From the NCBI GenBank assembly GCA_937927945.1, contig CALEYW010000016.1:1-64000 (forward strand): 64,000 bases of DNA, given 5' to 3'. Every line of letters begins with the position of its first letter. Within the stretch, counting starts at the first letter, position 1. This DNA comes from an uncultured candidate division WPS-2 bacterium (lineage in GTDB: Bacteria > Vulcanimicrobiota > Vulcanimicrobiia > Vulcanimicrobiales > Vulcanimicrobiaceae). The position numbers were made by a program, and so were the translations under genes. The notes below the pieces were generated by a model. The model was given only the letters and a program-made list of their open reading frames with translations, was not told the DNA's origin and did not search any database. This document shows, piece after piece, positions 1 to 10,100 of this stretch.

Positions 1-18
1 TATGGAGGCGAATCTTGA
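1..18 (+). CDS. Last codons of an upstream gene (partial)
   Basis: The first 18 bases read as five codons ending YGGES followed by TGA at 16-18. The TGA overlaps the TTG start of the next gene (TTGA). This arrangement is typical of translationally coupled genes, so the next gene is probably the second member of an operon whose first member lies outside the window. Nothing can be said about its function. Confidence 0.3.
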   Translation, partial: YGGES

Positions 19-800
19 ACGTGCAGGTCGGGACAAAGCTGTGGTTGCGGTTCGAGCACAATGGGAGCCCGGGGTTCGGGACGCTCGACGGTGAGAGGAT
101 CACCCGCTTCCAAGGCGACATGTTTGGCTCGCCCACCTCGACGGGCGAGGAAATCCCCTTGCGCGACGTCACGCTGCTGCCGCCGACCGAGCCGACCAAG
201 ATGGTGGGGCTCTGGAACAATTTCGCCGCGCTGGGTCAGAAGCTCGGCCTGGAAATCCCCCCGGAGCCGCTGTACTTCATCAAGGGAAGCAACGCGTTCA
301 TCGCGGGCGGCGAGGTGATCCGCAAGCCGCCGTTCTACGAGGGCCGCGTTGTGTTCGAGGCCGAGCTCGGGATCGTGATCGGCAAGCGCTGCACCGGCGT
401 CGATGAAACGCAAGCCGGGGAGTACATCTTCGGATATACGTGCGTCAACGACGTCACGGCGTTCGACGTACTCAACGCGGACCCGTCGTTCGCGCAGTGG
501 ACGCGCGCCAAGAGCTTCGACACCTTCGGCGTGTTCGGCCCAGTCATCGCGACGGGGCTCGATCCCGACACGCTGACCATTCGGGCGATCCTAGACGGCG
601 ACGAGCGGCAGAATTATCCGGCCAGCGACATGATCGTGAAACCGGCGCGGCTGGTGAGCGCGATCTCGCGCGACATGACGCTCATGCCGGGCGACGTGAT
701 CGCCTGCGGCACGTCGATCGGTGCCGGCAAGATGAAGCCAGGCAGTACGATCGAGGTTGCGATCGACGGCATCGGCACGCTCACCAATCGCTTCGAGTAA
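15..800 (+). CDS. Fumarylacetoacetate hydrolase (FAH) family protein
   Basis: 261 residues. FAH-family enzymes hydrolyse, decarboxylate or isomerise beta-keto acids in aromatic degradation pathways, using a divalent metal. The metal site is visible: E115 and E117 in FEAEL and D146 in VNDVTAFD, followed by WTRAKSFDTFGVFGP around residues 162-176, typical of the 2-hydroxyhepta-2,4-diene-1,7-dioate isomerase-like branch. The TTG start has a GGAGG six bases upstream (4-8). The next gene, a ketopantoate reductase-like protein, starts 8 bases after the stop, so the two are probably co-transcribed. The exact substrate cannot be read from the sequence. Confidence 0.88.
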   Translation: MNVQVGTKLWLRFEHNGSPGFGTLDGERITRFQGDMFGSPTSTGEEIPLRDVTLLPPTEPTKMVGLWNNFAALGQKLGLEIPPEPLYFIKGSNAFIAGGEVIRKPPFYEGRVVFEAELGIVIGKRCTGVDETQAGEYIFGYTCVNDVTAFDVLNADPSFAQWTRAKSFDTFGVFGPVIATGLDPDTLTIRAILDGDERQNYPASDMIVKPARLVSAISRDMTLMPGDVIACGTSIGAGKMKPGSTIEVAIDGIGTLTNRFE

Positions 801-808
801 AGGTCGAC

Positions 809-1837
809 ATGCGAATTTGTATCATAGGCGCCGGTGCCATCGGCGGCATGCTCGGCGCGCATCTGGCGCTCGCGGGCGAGCAGGTCACGTTCATCGAGAA
901 AAATCACGAGCACGCGAGCGCGATTCGCAGCAACGGTTTGCGGGTGGAGAGCGAGGGCGAGGCGATCGTCGCGCACGACGTGGCGGTCACCGACAGCTTC
1001 GCCGAACCCGGCGAGCAAGATCTCGTCATCATCGCCGTCAAGGCGCATCAGATCCCGCTGCTGCTGCCCGACATCCGGCAGCTCTTCGGACCGCAGACGA
1101 TGGTCATGACCGTCCAGAACGGTATCCCCTGGTGGTATTTCTACAAGCATGGCGGCCAGTACGACGGCCGAACGATTACGGCGGTCGATCCGGACGGCTT
1201 CATCGACCAGCACATCGAGCGCGAGCGCATCATCGGGTGCATCGTCTACCCGGCCGGCGAAGTGATCGCGCCGGGGGTCGTGCACGTCGTCGAAGGTAAC
1301 CGGTTCTCGGTCGGCGAGCTCGACGGCTCGAAAAGCGAGCGCATCGAAGCGCTCTCGCAGTTGCTCGTTCGTGCTGGCTTCAAGTCGTACGTCCTCGAGG
1401 ACATCCGCTCGGAGATCTGGCTCAAGCTCTGGGGCAACCTCTCGTTCAACCCCATCAGCGCGCTCACGCACGGCACGCTGGCCGGCATCTGCCGCAACCC
1501 GCAAACCCGCGCCCTCGCGGCGGCGATGATGGCTGAAGCGCAGCAAATCGGCGAGAAGCTCGGCATCGCGTTTCGCCACACGATCGAAAAGCGCATCGCG
1601 GGCGCCGAATCGGTCGGCGAGCACAAAACCTCGATGCTGCAAGACGTCGAAGCCGGCCGTCCCCTTGAGATCGGTGCGCTCGTCGGCGCCGTCGTGGAGT
1701 TGGGACGCCTCACCGACACCCCCACCCCGCACATCGACTCCATCTACGCCGCCGTCGCCCTCCTCAACGAAAATCTCCCGCACCCCGTCGCGTCCGCGAA
1801 CGGGCAAGCTGAGACCTCGAAGACGGTCGCCGGCTAG
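809..1837 (+). CDS. 2-dehydropantoate 2-reductase family oxidoreductase
   Basis: 342 residues, slightly longer than a typical PanE (about 300). The N-terminus has the NAD(P)-binding Rossmann motif GAGAIGG (residues 7-13), and IWLKLWGNLSFNPISALT matches the ketopantoate-reductase C-terminal helical domain entrance with the conserved Lys-Asn pair. PanE reduces ketopantoate to pantoate with NADPH in pantothenate synthesis, but many homologues in catabolic operons act on other 2-oxo acids. Pairing with an FAH-family hydrolase rather than panB or panC favours a catabolic role. The ATG follows AAAGG closely. Confidence 0.82.
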   Translation: MRICIIGAGAIGGMLGAHLALAGEQVTFIEKNHEHASAIRSNGLRVESEGEAIVAHDVAVTDSFAEPGEQDLVIIAVKAHQIPLLLPDIRQLFGPQTMVMTVQNGIPWWYFYKHGGQYDGRTITAVDPDGFIDQHIERERIIGCIVYPAGEVIAPGVVHVVEGNRFSVGELDGSKSERIEALSQLLVRAGFKSYVLEDIRSEIWLKLWGNLSFNPISALTHGTLAGICRNPQTRALAAAMMAEAQQIGEKLGIAFRHTIEKRIAGAESVGEHKTSMLQDVEAGRPLEIGALVGAVVELGRLTDTPTPHIDSIYAAVALLNENLPHPVASANGQAETSKTVAG

Positions 1838-1914
1838 CCCTCCGATACGGCATCCTCCCGGCTGGCGCGGGCGGCCGATTTGGTGAAAGAAGGAGGTGAA
1901 GGACAAATCCGCTC

Positions 1915-2604
1915 ATGGCGAACGGCGACGTCGACCCGCAGACCGAGAATCGTCGAGTCTTTTGCGATCGGCGCGAGGCAGGGCAACTGCTGGCGCCGCT
2001 CCTGCGTCACTACGCCGGCCGGCGCGACGTCATCGTTCTCGCGCTTCCGCGCGGCGGCGTACCCGTGGCGTTCGAGGTCGCGATGTCGCTCGCCGCACCG
2101 CTCGACGTGTTCACCGTGCGCAAGCTCGGCGTGCCCGGACGCGAGGAGCTCGCGATGGGCGCGATCGGAAGCGGCGGCGCGTACGTCTTGAACTACGACG
2201 TCGCCGACGCCCTGCAGATCTCGCACGGTGAAGTCGTCCGCGTCGCGGAACGGGAGCGCCGGGAGCTCGAGCGTCGCGAGCGGCTCTATCGCGACAACCG
2301 CCCGTACCCGGAGCTGCACGGCAAGACGGTCATCCTGATAGACGACGGACTCGCCACCGGTGCGTCGATGCTCGTCGCGGTGAACGCACTGCGGCGGAAG
2401 CGTCCGGAGAAGATCGTCGTCGCCGTCCCCGTCGCTCCGCCCGAAACGTGCACCATGCTCCGTGAGTCCGCGGACGAGGCAATCTGTTACGAGACGCCCG
2501 AGCCGTTCGGCGGTGTCGGAGCGTGGTACGAAAACTTCTCGCAAGTCAATGACGACGAGGTCCGCGCGTTGCTGAACCAGGCATCGCTGCGGCGCGCTTC
2601 ATGA
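1915..2604 (+). CDS. Phosphoribosyltransferase domain protein
   Basis: 229 residues. The PRPP-binding loop VILIDDGLATGASM (residues 138-151, D143-D144) is diagnostic of type I phosphoribosyltransferases; LALPRGGVPVAFEVA near residues 42-56 is the conserved early motif. The protein resembles the widespread stand-alone predicted phosphoribosyltransferases with unknown base specificity. A strong ribosome site, GGAGG at 1891-1895, precedes the ATG. Downstream lie an MFS transporter (opposite strand), a nucleoside phosphorylase-fold protein and adenosine deaminase, so a purine-salvage setting is likely but unproven. Confidence 0.82.
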   Translation: MANGDVDPQTENRRVFCDRREAGQLLAPLLRHYAGRRDVIVLALPRGGVPVAFEVAMSLAAPLDVFTVRKLGVPGREELAMGAIGSGGAYVLNYDVADALQISHGEVVRVAERERRELERRERLYRDNRPYPELHGKTVILIDDGLATGASMLVAVNALRRKRPEKIVVAVPVAPPETCTMLRESADEAICYETPEPFGGVGAWYENFSQVNDDEVRALLNQASLRRAS

Positions 2605-2669
2605 TGACCACGGCCGTTGCCGTCGCGTCTTGGCACGGCATGGGTCTGCTCATCGCCGCATTGAAGAGG

Positions 2670-3893
2670 TCAGGAGATGAGCGGCTCGGCGAGTTGGGCG
2701 TCGCGCGCGTCAGCAGGCTCGCGGCGCGGTGAGCGCTCCAGCCGGAGTGCGACGACGAAGAGGCCGACCGCGCAGGCATAGGCCGTCGCCGCGAGGCCGA
2801 GCGACGCGCGCGCGCCATGCGCTCCGGCAACGAGCGCGCTCACCGCGGGAGCGAGCGTACTGCCGAGGCTTCCAGCGAGCAGCAAGAACGTGACCAGGCG
2901 CGGCGGCGCGCCCGCAAGTTGCTCCGAGCCGACCGAAATCATCAGCTTGTACATGGACGTCGAGCAGAAGCCGAAGAGCGCCGTGAGCGTGAAGAACGTC
3001 GGCGCGTTCGTCGTCGCCGCGAGAACTGTCGCGAGTCCGGCGGCGACGGCTCCGGCGCCGACGAGCAGCGCGCGCGGTGCGACGCGCGTGACCGCGACCG
3101 CCGCCGTGAGCAGCCCAAAGATGGACGGCCCCCAGAACGTGCCGACGATCGTCCCCGCACGCGCCGGCGGGACGCCGGCGCCCTCCAACGCCGTCGGCGC
3201 CCAGAGAAGAAACGCGCCCTGCCCGACCAGGTACGCGCAAAGCGCCGCACCGCAGAGCCCCGCACGGACGAGGGCGCGTGCCGAGTACGTTTCCTTGGTG
3301 CCGACGGCCTCGCCCGCGACGCCCTCGATCGCGGCGGCCGGGAAACGAATGCGCTGCGCGGCGACGAGGATGCTCGCGGCGACCGCCGCCGTCGCGACGT
3401 AGGCCGTCTGCCACGGAAAGCCGCGGGCGAGCGTCAGCGCTGCGAGCGAGGGGAAGACGAATCCTGCGACGCTGAACGCGCAATCCGTTCCGAGGAAGGC
3501 CATCGCGCGCCGTCGCCGTGCATAGATGCGCGAGATGATGACGGCGCCCGCCGAGAGTCCGATGCCACTTCCCACCCCGGCGATGCCCAGGCCGAACGTC
3601 GCGAAGGGCAACGCGCTCGAAAACGTGAGCATCGCGACGCCTGCCAGGATCGCCGCGTTCGCGACCGAGATGGCGGCGCGCAGCGAGAGGCGTTCGAAGA
3701 GCGCGAAGCAGAGGACGATCCCGACGAGATTCCCTCCGGTGAGCGCGGAGAAGAGCGCCGCCGTCTGGGTCACGGGCGCGCCGAGCGCATGCGCGGCGGC
3801 ACCGAGGATAACCCCCGTGGGAGTAAGGAGGCCGGACATTACGGCATACGCCAAGAGCGCGACGGCAGTAGGGAACAAGTCGCGACGGAGCAT
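2670..3893 (-). CDS. MFS transporter
   Basis: 407 residues starting MLRRDLFPTAVALL. About 12 hydrophobic segments are visible, including GGNLVGIVLCFALFERL and a central cytoplasmic loop with YARRRRAMAFLGTD, where the basic cluster matches the MFS loop between helices 2-3 or 8-9. The C-terminus is polar. No substrate can be assigned; it sits between a phosphoribosyltransferase gene and nucleoside-handling genes, so a nucleobase or nucleoside is a guess. The open frame continues upstream to 4319, but the start at 3893 is preferred because upstream codons read as low-complexity arginine-rich sequence antisense to the next gene. Divergent from 3987. Confidence 0.83.
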   Translation of the reverse strand: MLRRDLFPTAVALLAYAVMSGLLTPTGVILGAAAHALGAPVTQTAALFSALTGGNLVGIVLCFALFERLSLRAAISVANAAILAGVAMLTFSSALPFATFGLGIAGVGSGIGLSAGAVIISRIYARRRRAMAFLGTDCAFSVAGFVFPSLAALTLARGFPWQTAYVATAAVAASILVAAQRIRFPAAAIEGVAGEAVGTKETYSARALVRAGLCGAALCAYLVGQGAFLLWAPTALEGAGVPPARAGTIVGTFWGPSIFGLLTAAVAVTRVAPRALLVGAGAVAAGLATVLAATTNAPTFFTLTALFGFCSTSMYKLMISVGSEQLAGAPPRLVTFLLLAGSLGSTLAPAVSALVAGAHGARASLGLAATAYACAVGLFVVALRLERSPRREPADARDAQLAEPLIS

Positions 3894-3986
3894 CAGGCCA
3901 CATTCACGGCGTCGTCGCGCGGAGCCGCTGCCCACTTGTCGGTGGCAGCGCGCCAAACGCGTCACCCGCGGACGAGGCGCGCAACG

Positions 3987-4787
3987 ATGTGTTTCGAACG
4001 AGCCGGCATGACCAAGCCGCGGCGCGCGCCGACCTTGATCCTCGGCGCGATGCCGTCGGAGGTACGCCCGATAACGGCGCAACTCGCCGATCGGCGGAGC
4101 GGATCGCTCGGGTGCTTCACCTATGAGATGGGGCGGCTGCGTGGGCGTCGCGTCGTCGTCGCGGTCACCGGCGTCGGCGTGACCAATGGAGCGATGGCCG
4201 CCGCGCTCTTCGTGAACGCATTCGGTCCGACGGAGACGATCGTTACCGGGACCGGCTCCCGCTTCAACCCCCGAATCCGCACCGGCGACACGGTCATCTC
4301 CACCAAAACGATCCACCACGCTGCCGGGAGTCTCACCGATGCCGGAATGATCTATCGGAAGGTGCGCGGCCCGCGTCCCGGGTTGATGACGTCATGGGCG
4401 TACAAGCCCGATCCCGCATTGCTGCGGTTTGCGAAGGACGCGATCGGAAGCTACGAGCCCGAGGAGATCGTCGTCGAAGGCGTGCGCTATCGGCCGGCGG
4501 TGCTGACCGGCGTGGTAACGGCGAGCGATCTGTTCGGCGTCTCGGCGGCGAAGATCGAGGACATGCGCGCGAAGCTCGATCCCGACATCATGGAGATGGA
4601 GAGCGCCGCGATCGCGCAGGTCTGCCATCAGCTCGGAACACCGCATATCGTCTTCCGCGCCGGCAGCAACCGCACGCAGGTGAATCCGGGCGCCGACTAC
4701 CGGCGTCTGGGACGACTCGCCGCCGCAGCCGCCGCGCGCTGGACGATCCACTTTGTCGAATCCTTGGCACTGCGCGACGCGGCGTGA
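3987..4787 (+). CDS. Nucleoside phosphorylase-fold protein (MTA/SAH nucleosidase-like)
   Basis: 266 residues. The PNP/UDP family fold is shown by TLILGAMPSEVRPI at the N-terminus, VVVAVTGVGVTNGAMAAALF, the strand-loop TGTGSRFNPRIRTGDTVIS, and the ribose/catalytic motif MEMESAAIAQVC. These enzymes cleave the N-glycosidic bond of purine nucleosides, MTA or SAH. The usual purine-binding Ser-Asp near the C-terminus reads SNRTQ here, so base specificity may be altered. An alternative ATG lies at 4008; 3987 has GACGAGG ten bases upstream. The stop overlaps the GTG start of adenosine deaminase (GTGA), so the two are translationally coupled. Confidence 0.8.
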   Translation: MCFERAGMTKPRRAPTLILGAMPSEVRPITAQLADRRSGSLGCFTYEMGRLRGRRVVVAVTGVGVTNGAMAAALFVNAFGPTETIVTGTGSRFNPRIRTGDTVISTKTIHHAAGSLTDAGMIYRKVRGPRPGLMTSWAYKPDPALLRFAKDAIGSYEPEEIVVEGVRYRPAVLTGVVTASDLFGVSAAKIEDMRAKLDPDIMEMESAAIAQVCHQLGTPHIVFRAGSNRTQVNPGADYRRLGRLAAAAAARWTIHFVESLALRDAA

Positions 4788-5827
4788 CGACACGTCCCCG
4801 CCCGGCCGCGCTCGATCCCGCGCTGCCCTCGATCGACCTGCACCGCCATCTCGACGGGAACGTCCGCCTGCAGACGATCATCGATCTCGGGCGCCGCTAC
4901 GGCATCGCGCTTCCCGGTGAGACGCTCGAGGCGCTGCGGCCGCACGTCGTCGTTTCGCAGACGATGCCCGATCTCGTCTCGTGGCTCGAGAAACTGCACT
5001 GGATGACGGCCGTCCTCGCTGAACCCGACGCCTGCCGCCGCATCGCCTGCGAGAACGTCGAGGATGCCGCGCGCGACGGTCTCGATTACGTCGAATTGCG
5101 CTTCAGCCCATACTTCCAGGCAGTGACGAACGGGCTCGATCCGGCGGATGTCGTCGCGGCGATCGTCGACGGCGTCGACGAGGGATGCGCGCGGACCGGG
5201 ATGCGCGTGAAGCTCATCGGAATCTTGAGCCGAACCTACGGGCCGGAGGCTTGCACGGTCGAGCTCGATGCGCTCCTGCGCCGGCGCGACCGTATCGCGG
5301 CGCTCGACCTCGCCGGCGACGAGATCGCGTGGCCCGCCGAGCTCTTCGAGCGGCACTTCGATCGGGCTCGCGACGCCGGCTGGGCGGTCACGGTCCATTC
5401 CGGCGAAGCGGCTGGGGCCGCGAGCATCTGGTCGGTGTTGCGGGTTCTCGGCGCGACGCGGATCGGGCACGGCGTCCGCGCGATCGACGACCCCGCGCTT
5501 CTGGAATACCTGGCGGAGCACCGGATCGGGATCGAGACGAACCTCACCAGCAACGTCCAGACAGGAAGCGTCCGGAGCTACCGGGAGCACCCGATGAAGC
5601 GCTTTCTCGCGCTGGGGCTGCTCGCCACGCTCAATACCGACGACCCGGTCGTCAGCGGCATCGATTGGCCGCACGAGATCGAGGTTGCGGCCCCTGCCGC
5701 CGGCCTGACGGAGGCGGAGATCCGGACGGCGCAGCGCAACGCGCTGGAGGTAGCGTTTCTCTCCGACGACGAGCGTCGTGACCTGCGGGATATCTGCGCG
5801 GAACGGTCAGGCGTCCGCGTTTCGTGA
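4784..5827 (+). CDS. add: Adenosine deaminase
   Basis: 347 residues from a GTG that overlaps the previous stop. It deaminates adenosine or an analogue in purine salvage. The zinc ligands H20 and H22 (DLHRHLDG), H205 in HSGE (with E208), and D286-D287 in TLNTDDP are all present, as is GHG around 229. Length matches the adenosine/AMP deaminase family (about 340). The coupled upstream nucleoside phosphorylase-like gene fits a two-step route from nucleoside to base. Adenine deaminase-like homologues exist in this family, so adenosine is the likeliest substrate, not certain. Confidence 0.88.
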   Translation: MTTRPRPAALDPALPSIDLHRHLDGNVRLQTIIDLGRRYGIALPGETLEALRPHVVVSQTMPDLVSWLEKLHWMTAVLAEPDACRRIACENVEDAARDGLDYVELRFSPYFQAVTNGLDPADVVAAIVDGVDEGCARTGMRVKLIGILSRTYGPEACTVELDALLRRRDRIAALDLAGDEIAWPAELFERHFDRARDAGWAVTVHSGEAAGAASIWSVLRVLGATRIGHGVRAIDDPALLEYLAEHRIGIETNLTSNVQTGSVRSYREHPMKRFLALGLLATLNTDDPVVSGIDWPHEIEVAAPAAGLTEAEIRTAQRNALEVAFLSDDERRDLRDICAERSGVRVS

Positions 5828-5890
5828 CCGGTCCGAAAGTCTGGGAATAGGATGTGAGCCGGACTGCGGCGGTTTTGATACTGTGAGCGC

Positions 5891-7186
5891 ATGTTGTGGG
5901 ATCCGACGGCTTCCCGCAGGGCGCTGGCCGCCTTTGTCGTGTTGGTCCTAGCGGCGGGCTGCGCGCGCTCGCAACGTCCGCCGCGGCAAAGCGGCAATGC
6001 CGTCGTACCGGTCGTCACGGCCGCGTACGGGGCCGTGGCGCCGAAGACGGTCTTATCCGGGCTCATCGCGCCGCTGCAGAACGTCGCGATCACGTCGACG
6101 CTCGCCGAACCGGCCGCCAGCGTCCGCGTGCAGGAGGGCGATCGGGTCTACCGCGGCGAGACCTTGGCTCAGCTCGACACGGCGGACCTCCGTGCCCAGT
6201 TGCAGGCCGTCTTGGCCACCGCGAACAGCAGCTCCGCGAAGGCGACCCAGACCTTCGATCAAGCCGGCCTGACGATCGCTCAGAACGGCAACGTCGTCAA
6301 CTCGGCGCGCGCTGCCGTGCGCTCCGCACAGACGACGCTGGGCAACGACGAGATGAACCTGCGGCGTGACGCGCAGCTCCTGCGGGAAGGGTACATCGCG
6401 CAGTCCGCTTACGACCAGCAACGCACGCTGGTCGAGACCGACCGGCAGAACGTGCGCACGGCGCAGGTCACGCTGCAGAACGACATCACCCAGGTGCACG
6501 CGAACGGCACGACGGCGAGCGGGTTGCAGGGCGCGAACGTGTCGGCGGCGCGGGCCGACGTCGAGACGGCGCTCGCGCAAGCCCAACAGGTCCGGGTGCA
6601 GATCGCGAAGGCGACGATCGTCTCGCCGATCGACGGAATCGTCGTCAACCGCAACATCAACCCGGGCGAGTTTCCGGGCTCGCGCACCCTGTTCACGCTG
6701 CAGCAGACCGACCGTGTCTACGCGGTCTTGAACGGAGCTGCGTCGCAGATCGTCGGCGTCCGCAACGGCGGTCCGGTGAACCTGACCGCCGACGCGCATC
6801 CGGGCGCGACGCTTCGCGGTACCGTCGTCGGCGTGCTGAACGCCGTTACGCCCGGAGCGACGAACTTCATCGTCAAGGTCGTGGTGGACAACGCGCGCGG
6901 CACGCTGCGACCCGGGATGGTCGTGACCGGAGCGGTGAGGCTTCCCGGCGCGGCCGGGATCATCGTCCCGGTGACCGCGTTCCTCGACACGACGCAGAGC
7001 ACGCTTCAGGTCGTTCGCGACGGTGTCGCGACCACCGTGCACGTCACCGCGCTCGCGCAAGACGCCAAGAACGCGGTCGTCGCCGGTCTTCCGGCCGGCG
7101 CCGTCGTGATCGCCAACGGGCAGCTCGGCCTCTCCGACGGCCAGCCCGTCCAGCCGCAGCGGCGGCACCAGGTCGCGGAGCAGTAA
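5891..7186 (+). CDS. RND efflux periplasmic adaptor (HlyD/AcrA-type lipoprotein)
   Basis: 431 residues. A lipoprotein signal ends LAAGC with C24. The biotinyl-lipoyl half motif SVRVQEGDRVYRGETLAQLD is followed by a long coiled-coil hairpin rich in Ala and Gln (about residues 100-230), the second lipoyl half VSPIDGIVVNRNINPGEF, and beta-barrel and membrane-proximal domains. It links an inner-membrane RND pump to an outer-membrane channel, which implies a diderm envelope. The pump gene starts one base after its stop. No outer-membrane factor gene lies nearby. Confidence 0.9.
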   Translation: MLWDPTASRRALAAFVVLVLAAGCARSQRPPRQSGNAVVPVVTAAYGAVAPKTVLSGLIAPLQNVAITSTLAEPAASVRVQEGDRVYRGETLAQLDTADLRAQLQAVLATANSSSAKATQTFDQAGLTIAQNGNVVNSARAAVRSAQTTLGNDEMNLRRDAQLLREGYIAQSAYDQQRTLVETDRQNVRTAQVTLQNDITQVHANGTTASGLQGANVSAARADVETALAQAQQVRVQIAKATIVSPIDGIVVNRNINPGEFPGSRTLFTLQQTDRVYAVLNGAASQIVGVRNGGPVNLTADAHPGATLRGTVVGVLNAVTPGATNFIVKVVVDNARGTLRPGMVVTGAVRLPGAAGIIVPVTAFLDTTQSTLQVVRDGVATTVHVTALAQDAKNAVVAGLPAGAVVIANGQLGLSDGQPVQPQRRHQVAEQ

Positions 7187-7187
7187 C

Positions 7188-10100
7188 GTGCGGCTGACGA
7201 CGCTGTTCGTCCGGCGACCGACGCTGGTCTTCGTGCTGCTGGCGCTCATGCTGCTGGCGGGCGTGCTGGCCGCCAAGACGCTCGTGCAGCAACAGTTCCC
7301 GAACGTCTCGCAACCGACGATCAGCATCGCGGTCTCGTATTCCGGAGCATCGACGACGGTGATGCGCGACAGCATCGTGAAGCCGATCGAGGACGCGATC
7401 GCCGGTACCGAAAACCTTCAGACCCTCAGCTCGAACATCCAGGCCGGTCAGGCAAGCATCTCGGCTGCCTTCACGATCACGTCGGATCAGAACACGGACC
7501 TCGTCAACACGCAGAAGGCGCTCACGCAGGCCGAGCACAACCTGCCCTCCGACCTGCAGCCACCCACGCTCTCGATCCGTGACCCCTCCGAAGCCGTCGT
7601 GGTGACGATCGGCCTGACGTCGTCGCAACTGACCGCGAGCCAGCTGTCGCTGATAGCGAACGGGCGCATCGTTCCCGCGATCGAACAAGTGCCGGATGTC
7701 TCGGGCGTGAGCGTCGGCGGTGCGGTGACGCCGGCCTACGAAGTCGTGGTGAACCCCCGCCGCCTGAGCGCGTACAACCTCACGCTGAACGATGTGATCA
7801 GCACCGTCGCCGGCAGCAACGCCCGGGCGCCGGGCGGCATCGCGTACGAGCCGAACCGTGAGACGCAGATCGACATCCGCGGCGACATCAAATCGCCGCA
7901 GTCCGTGTCGGGCTTGCCGCTCGCTACGCCGGCGACGGGCGCGGGAGCGTCGGCGGCGTCATCTGCGACCGCGGGGCTCGACCCCTGGACGATGGCGACG
8001 CAGGTGCTCCGCGTCGGCGACGTCGCGACCGTCGTGGACGGCTACGAGCCGCGGCGGCAGACCGCGGAGGTCAACGGTATCGGCGGCGTCTTCATGCAGG
8101 TGCAGAAAGCGTCGGCGTCGTCGGAGGTGACCGCTTCGGACAACGTCCTGGCCGCGCTCCCGCGCATTCGCTCGCAGTTCCCCGACATCAACTTCAACGT
8201 CATCAACGTCCAGTCGAAGTACACCGCGCAGCAGATCGACGGCGTCATGCGGACGCTCGCCGAGGGGATCGCGCTGACCGGAATCGTGATGCTGTTCTTC
8301 CTGGGCTCCTGGCGAAACGCGATCGTCGTGCTCGTCGCGATCCCGGCCTCGCTCAGCGTCGCGCTGTTCGCGATGAAGATGCTCGGACTGACGATCGATA
8401 CGATCTCGCTGCTGGGCATGACGCTCGTCGTCGGGATCCTGGTCGACGACTCCACCGTCGTCCTCGAGAACATCGAACGCCATTTCGAGATGGGTCAAGA
8501 GCCGGAGGAGGCCGCGATCAGCGGGCGCAGCGAGATCGGCATGGCGGCGATCGTCATCACGTTCGTCGACGTCGTCGTGTTCTTGCCGATCGCCTTCCTC
8601 CAAGGACAGGTAGGCCGCAACCTCGCCGAATTCGGGATCGTCGTCGTCATCTCGACGCTGACCTCGCTCTTCGTATCGTTCACGATCACGCCGGCGCTCG
8701 CCGGCAAATGGGCGCTGCGGAGCCGCTGGACGCCGCCGTTCTTCATCCGCGGATTCGAACGCTGCTTCAGCGCGGTGCGCTCCTGGTACGCGCACCGCGC
8801 GCTCCCGTGGGGACTGCGCCACCGCGTCTCCGTCCTCGTGTTTTGCGTCGCTTCATTTGCGTTCGCGATGTTGCTGGTGCCGCTCGGGATCGTCGGGTCC
8901 GAGTTCATCCCGCCGGTCGACCGCGGCGAGATCTTCACGCAGCTCACCTATCCCGTCGGGACGCCGCTGACGAAGACCACCGCCGCGGTGTTCGAGCTCG
9001 AGCGCAAATTCCGCGACCTCGCGGACATCGACGCCGACACCGCCGTGGCCGGCGGTTACGCCTCGCCGTTCGGCGGCTTCCTGATCCAGGGCAACGTCGG
9101 CCAGATCCACGTGTGGCTCAAAGACGATCGCAAGCACTCGACGACCTACTGGGTCAACCGCTACCGGCAGCTCGCGGCGAAGACGTTGCCGGGGACCCAG
9201 GTCGTCGTCATTCCTGCTACGGGGACGGGCGGCGGCAACGCGCAGCCGATCGACGAGCTGGTCACCGACGTGCAAGGCGGCGATCCGAGGGTGTACGCCG
9301 ACCGCGTCTACGCGCTGCTGAAGGAGACGCCCGGCACGGCGAACGTCTACAGCGCCGCGTCGGCGCAGCAGCCGCAGGTCGAGCTGAACTTCGACCGCAA
9401 CAAGGCGCGCGCCCTCAACGTCAGCATCGGCACAGCGACGACCGCCGCACGCGCGGCGTTCGGCGGCGCGATTGCGACGCAGTTCGAGACGGCCGACGGT
9501 CTGGAACAGGTGCAGGTCATCTATCCGCTCGAGGATCAGCGGGACCTCGGGGCGATCGCCACGATCCCCGTTCGGGCGAACAACGGCAACATCGTGCATC
9601 TGGGCGACTTCAGCTCGATGTCGTGGTCGCCGGCACCGCCGTTGATCACGCGCGTCGACCGCAACACCGTCGTCGACATCAGCTCCAACGTCGCGCCCGG
9701 CTCGACGCTCTCGAACGTTCAGAAGGCGTTCCAGCAGCGCCTGACGAGTCTGCACCTGCCGCGCAACATCGTCGTCCGGCCGCGACCGCTCGGGCAGCAG
9801 GATCTCATGGGGCAGACGCTCGCCGGGCTCGGCGGCTCGCTGATCCTCTCGATCGTGCTCGTCTTCCTGCTGATGGTCGCGCTGTACAACAGCTACCGTT
9901 CACCGCTGATCATCTTGTTCTCCGTGCCGGTCGCCGCGGTCGGCGCACTCGGCGCGCTGACCTTGACGCACGGCACGCTCAACCTCTTCTCGCTGATCGG
10001 CACGATCCTGCTGGTCGGGATCGTGAGCAAGAACGGGATCCTGCTGGTCGACTTCGCGAACACGCTGCGGGAGCGCGGTCGCAACAAGCTGCAGGCGATC

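Noticed and set aside
614..1906. Long minus-strand open frame opposite the ketopantoate reductase gene
   Set aside because: Arg/Asp-rich, low-complexity translation typical of the antisense of a high-GC gene; the plus-strand protein has clear motifs.
2670..4319. Extension of the MFS transporter start to 4319
   Set aside because: The extra 142 residues are arginine-rich and antisense to the nucleosidase-like gene; the MFS fold begins at 3893.
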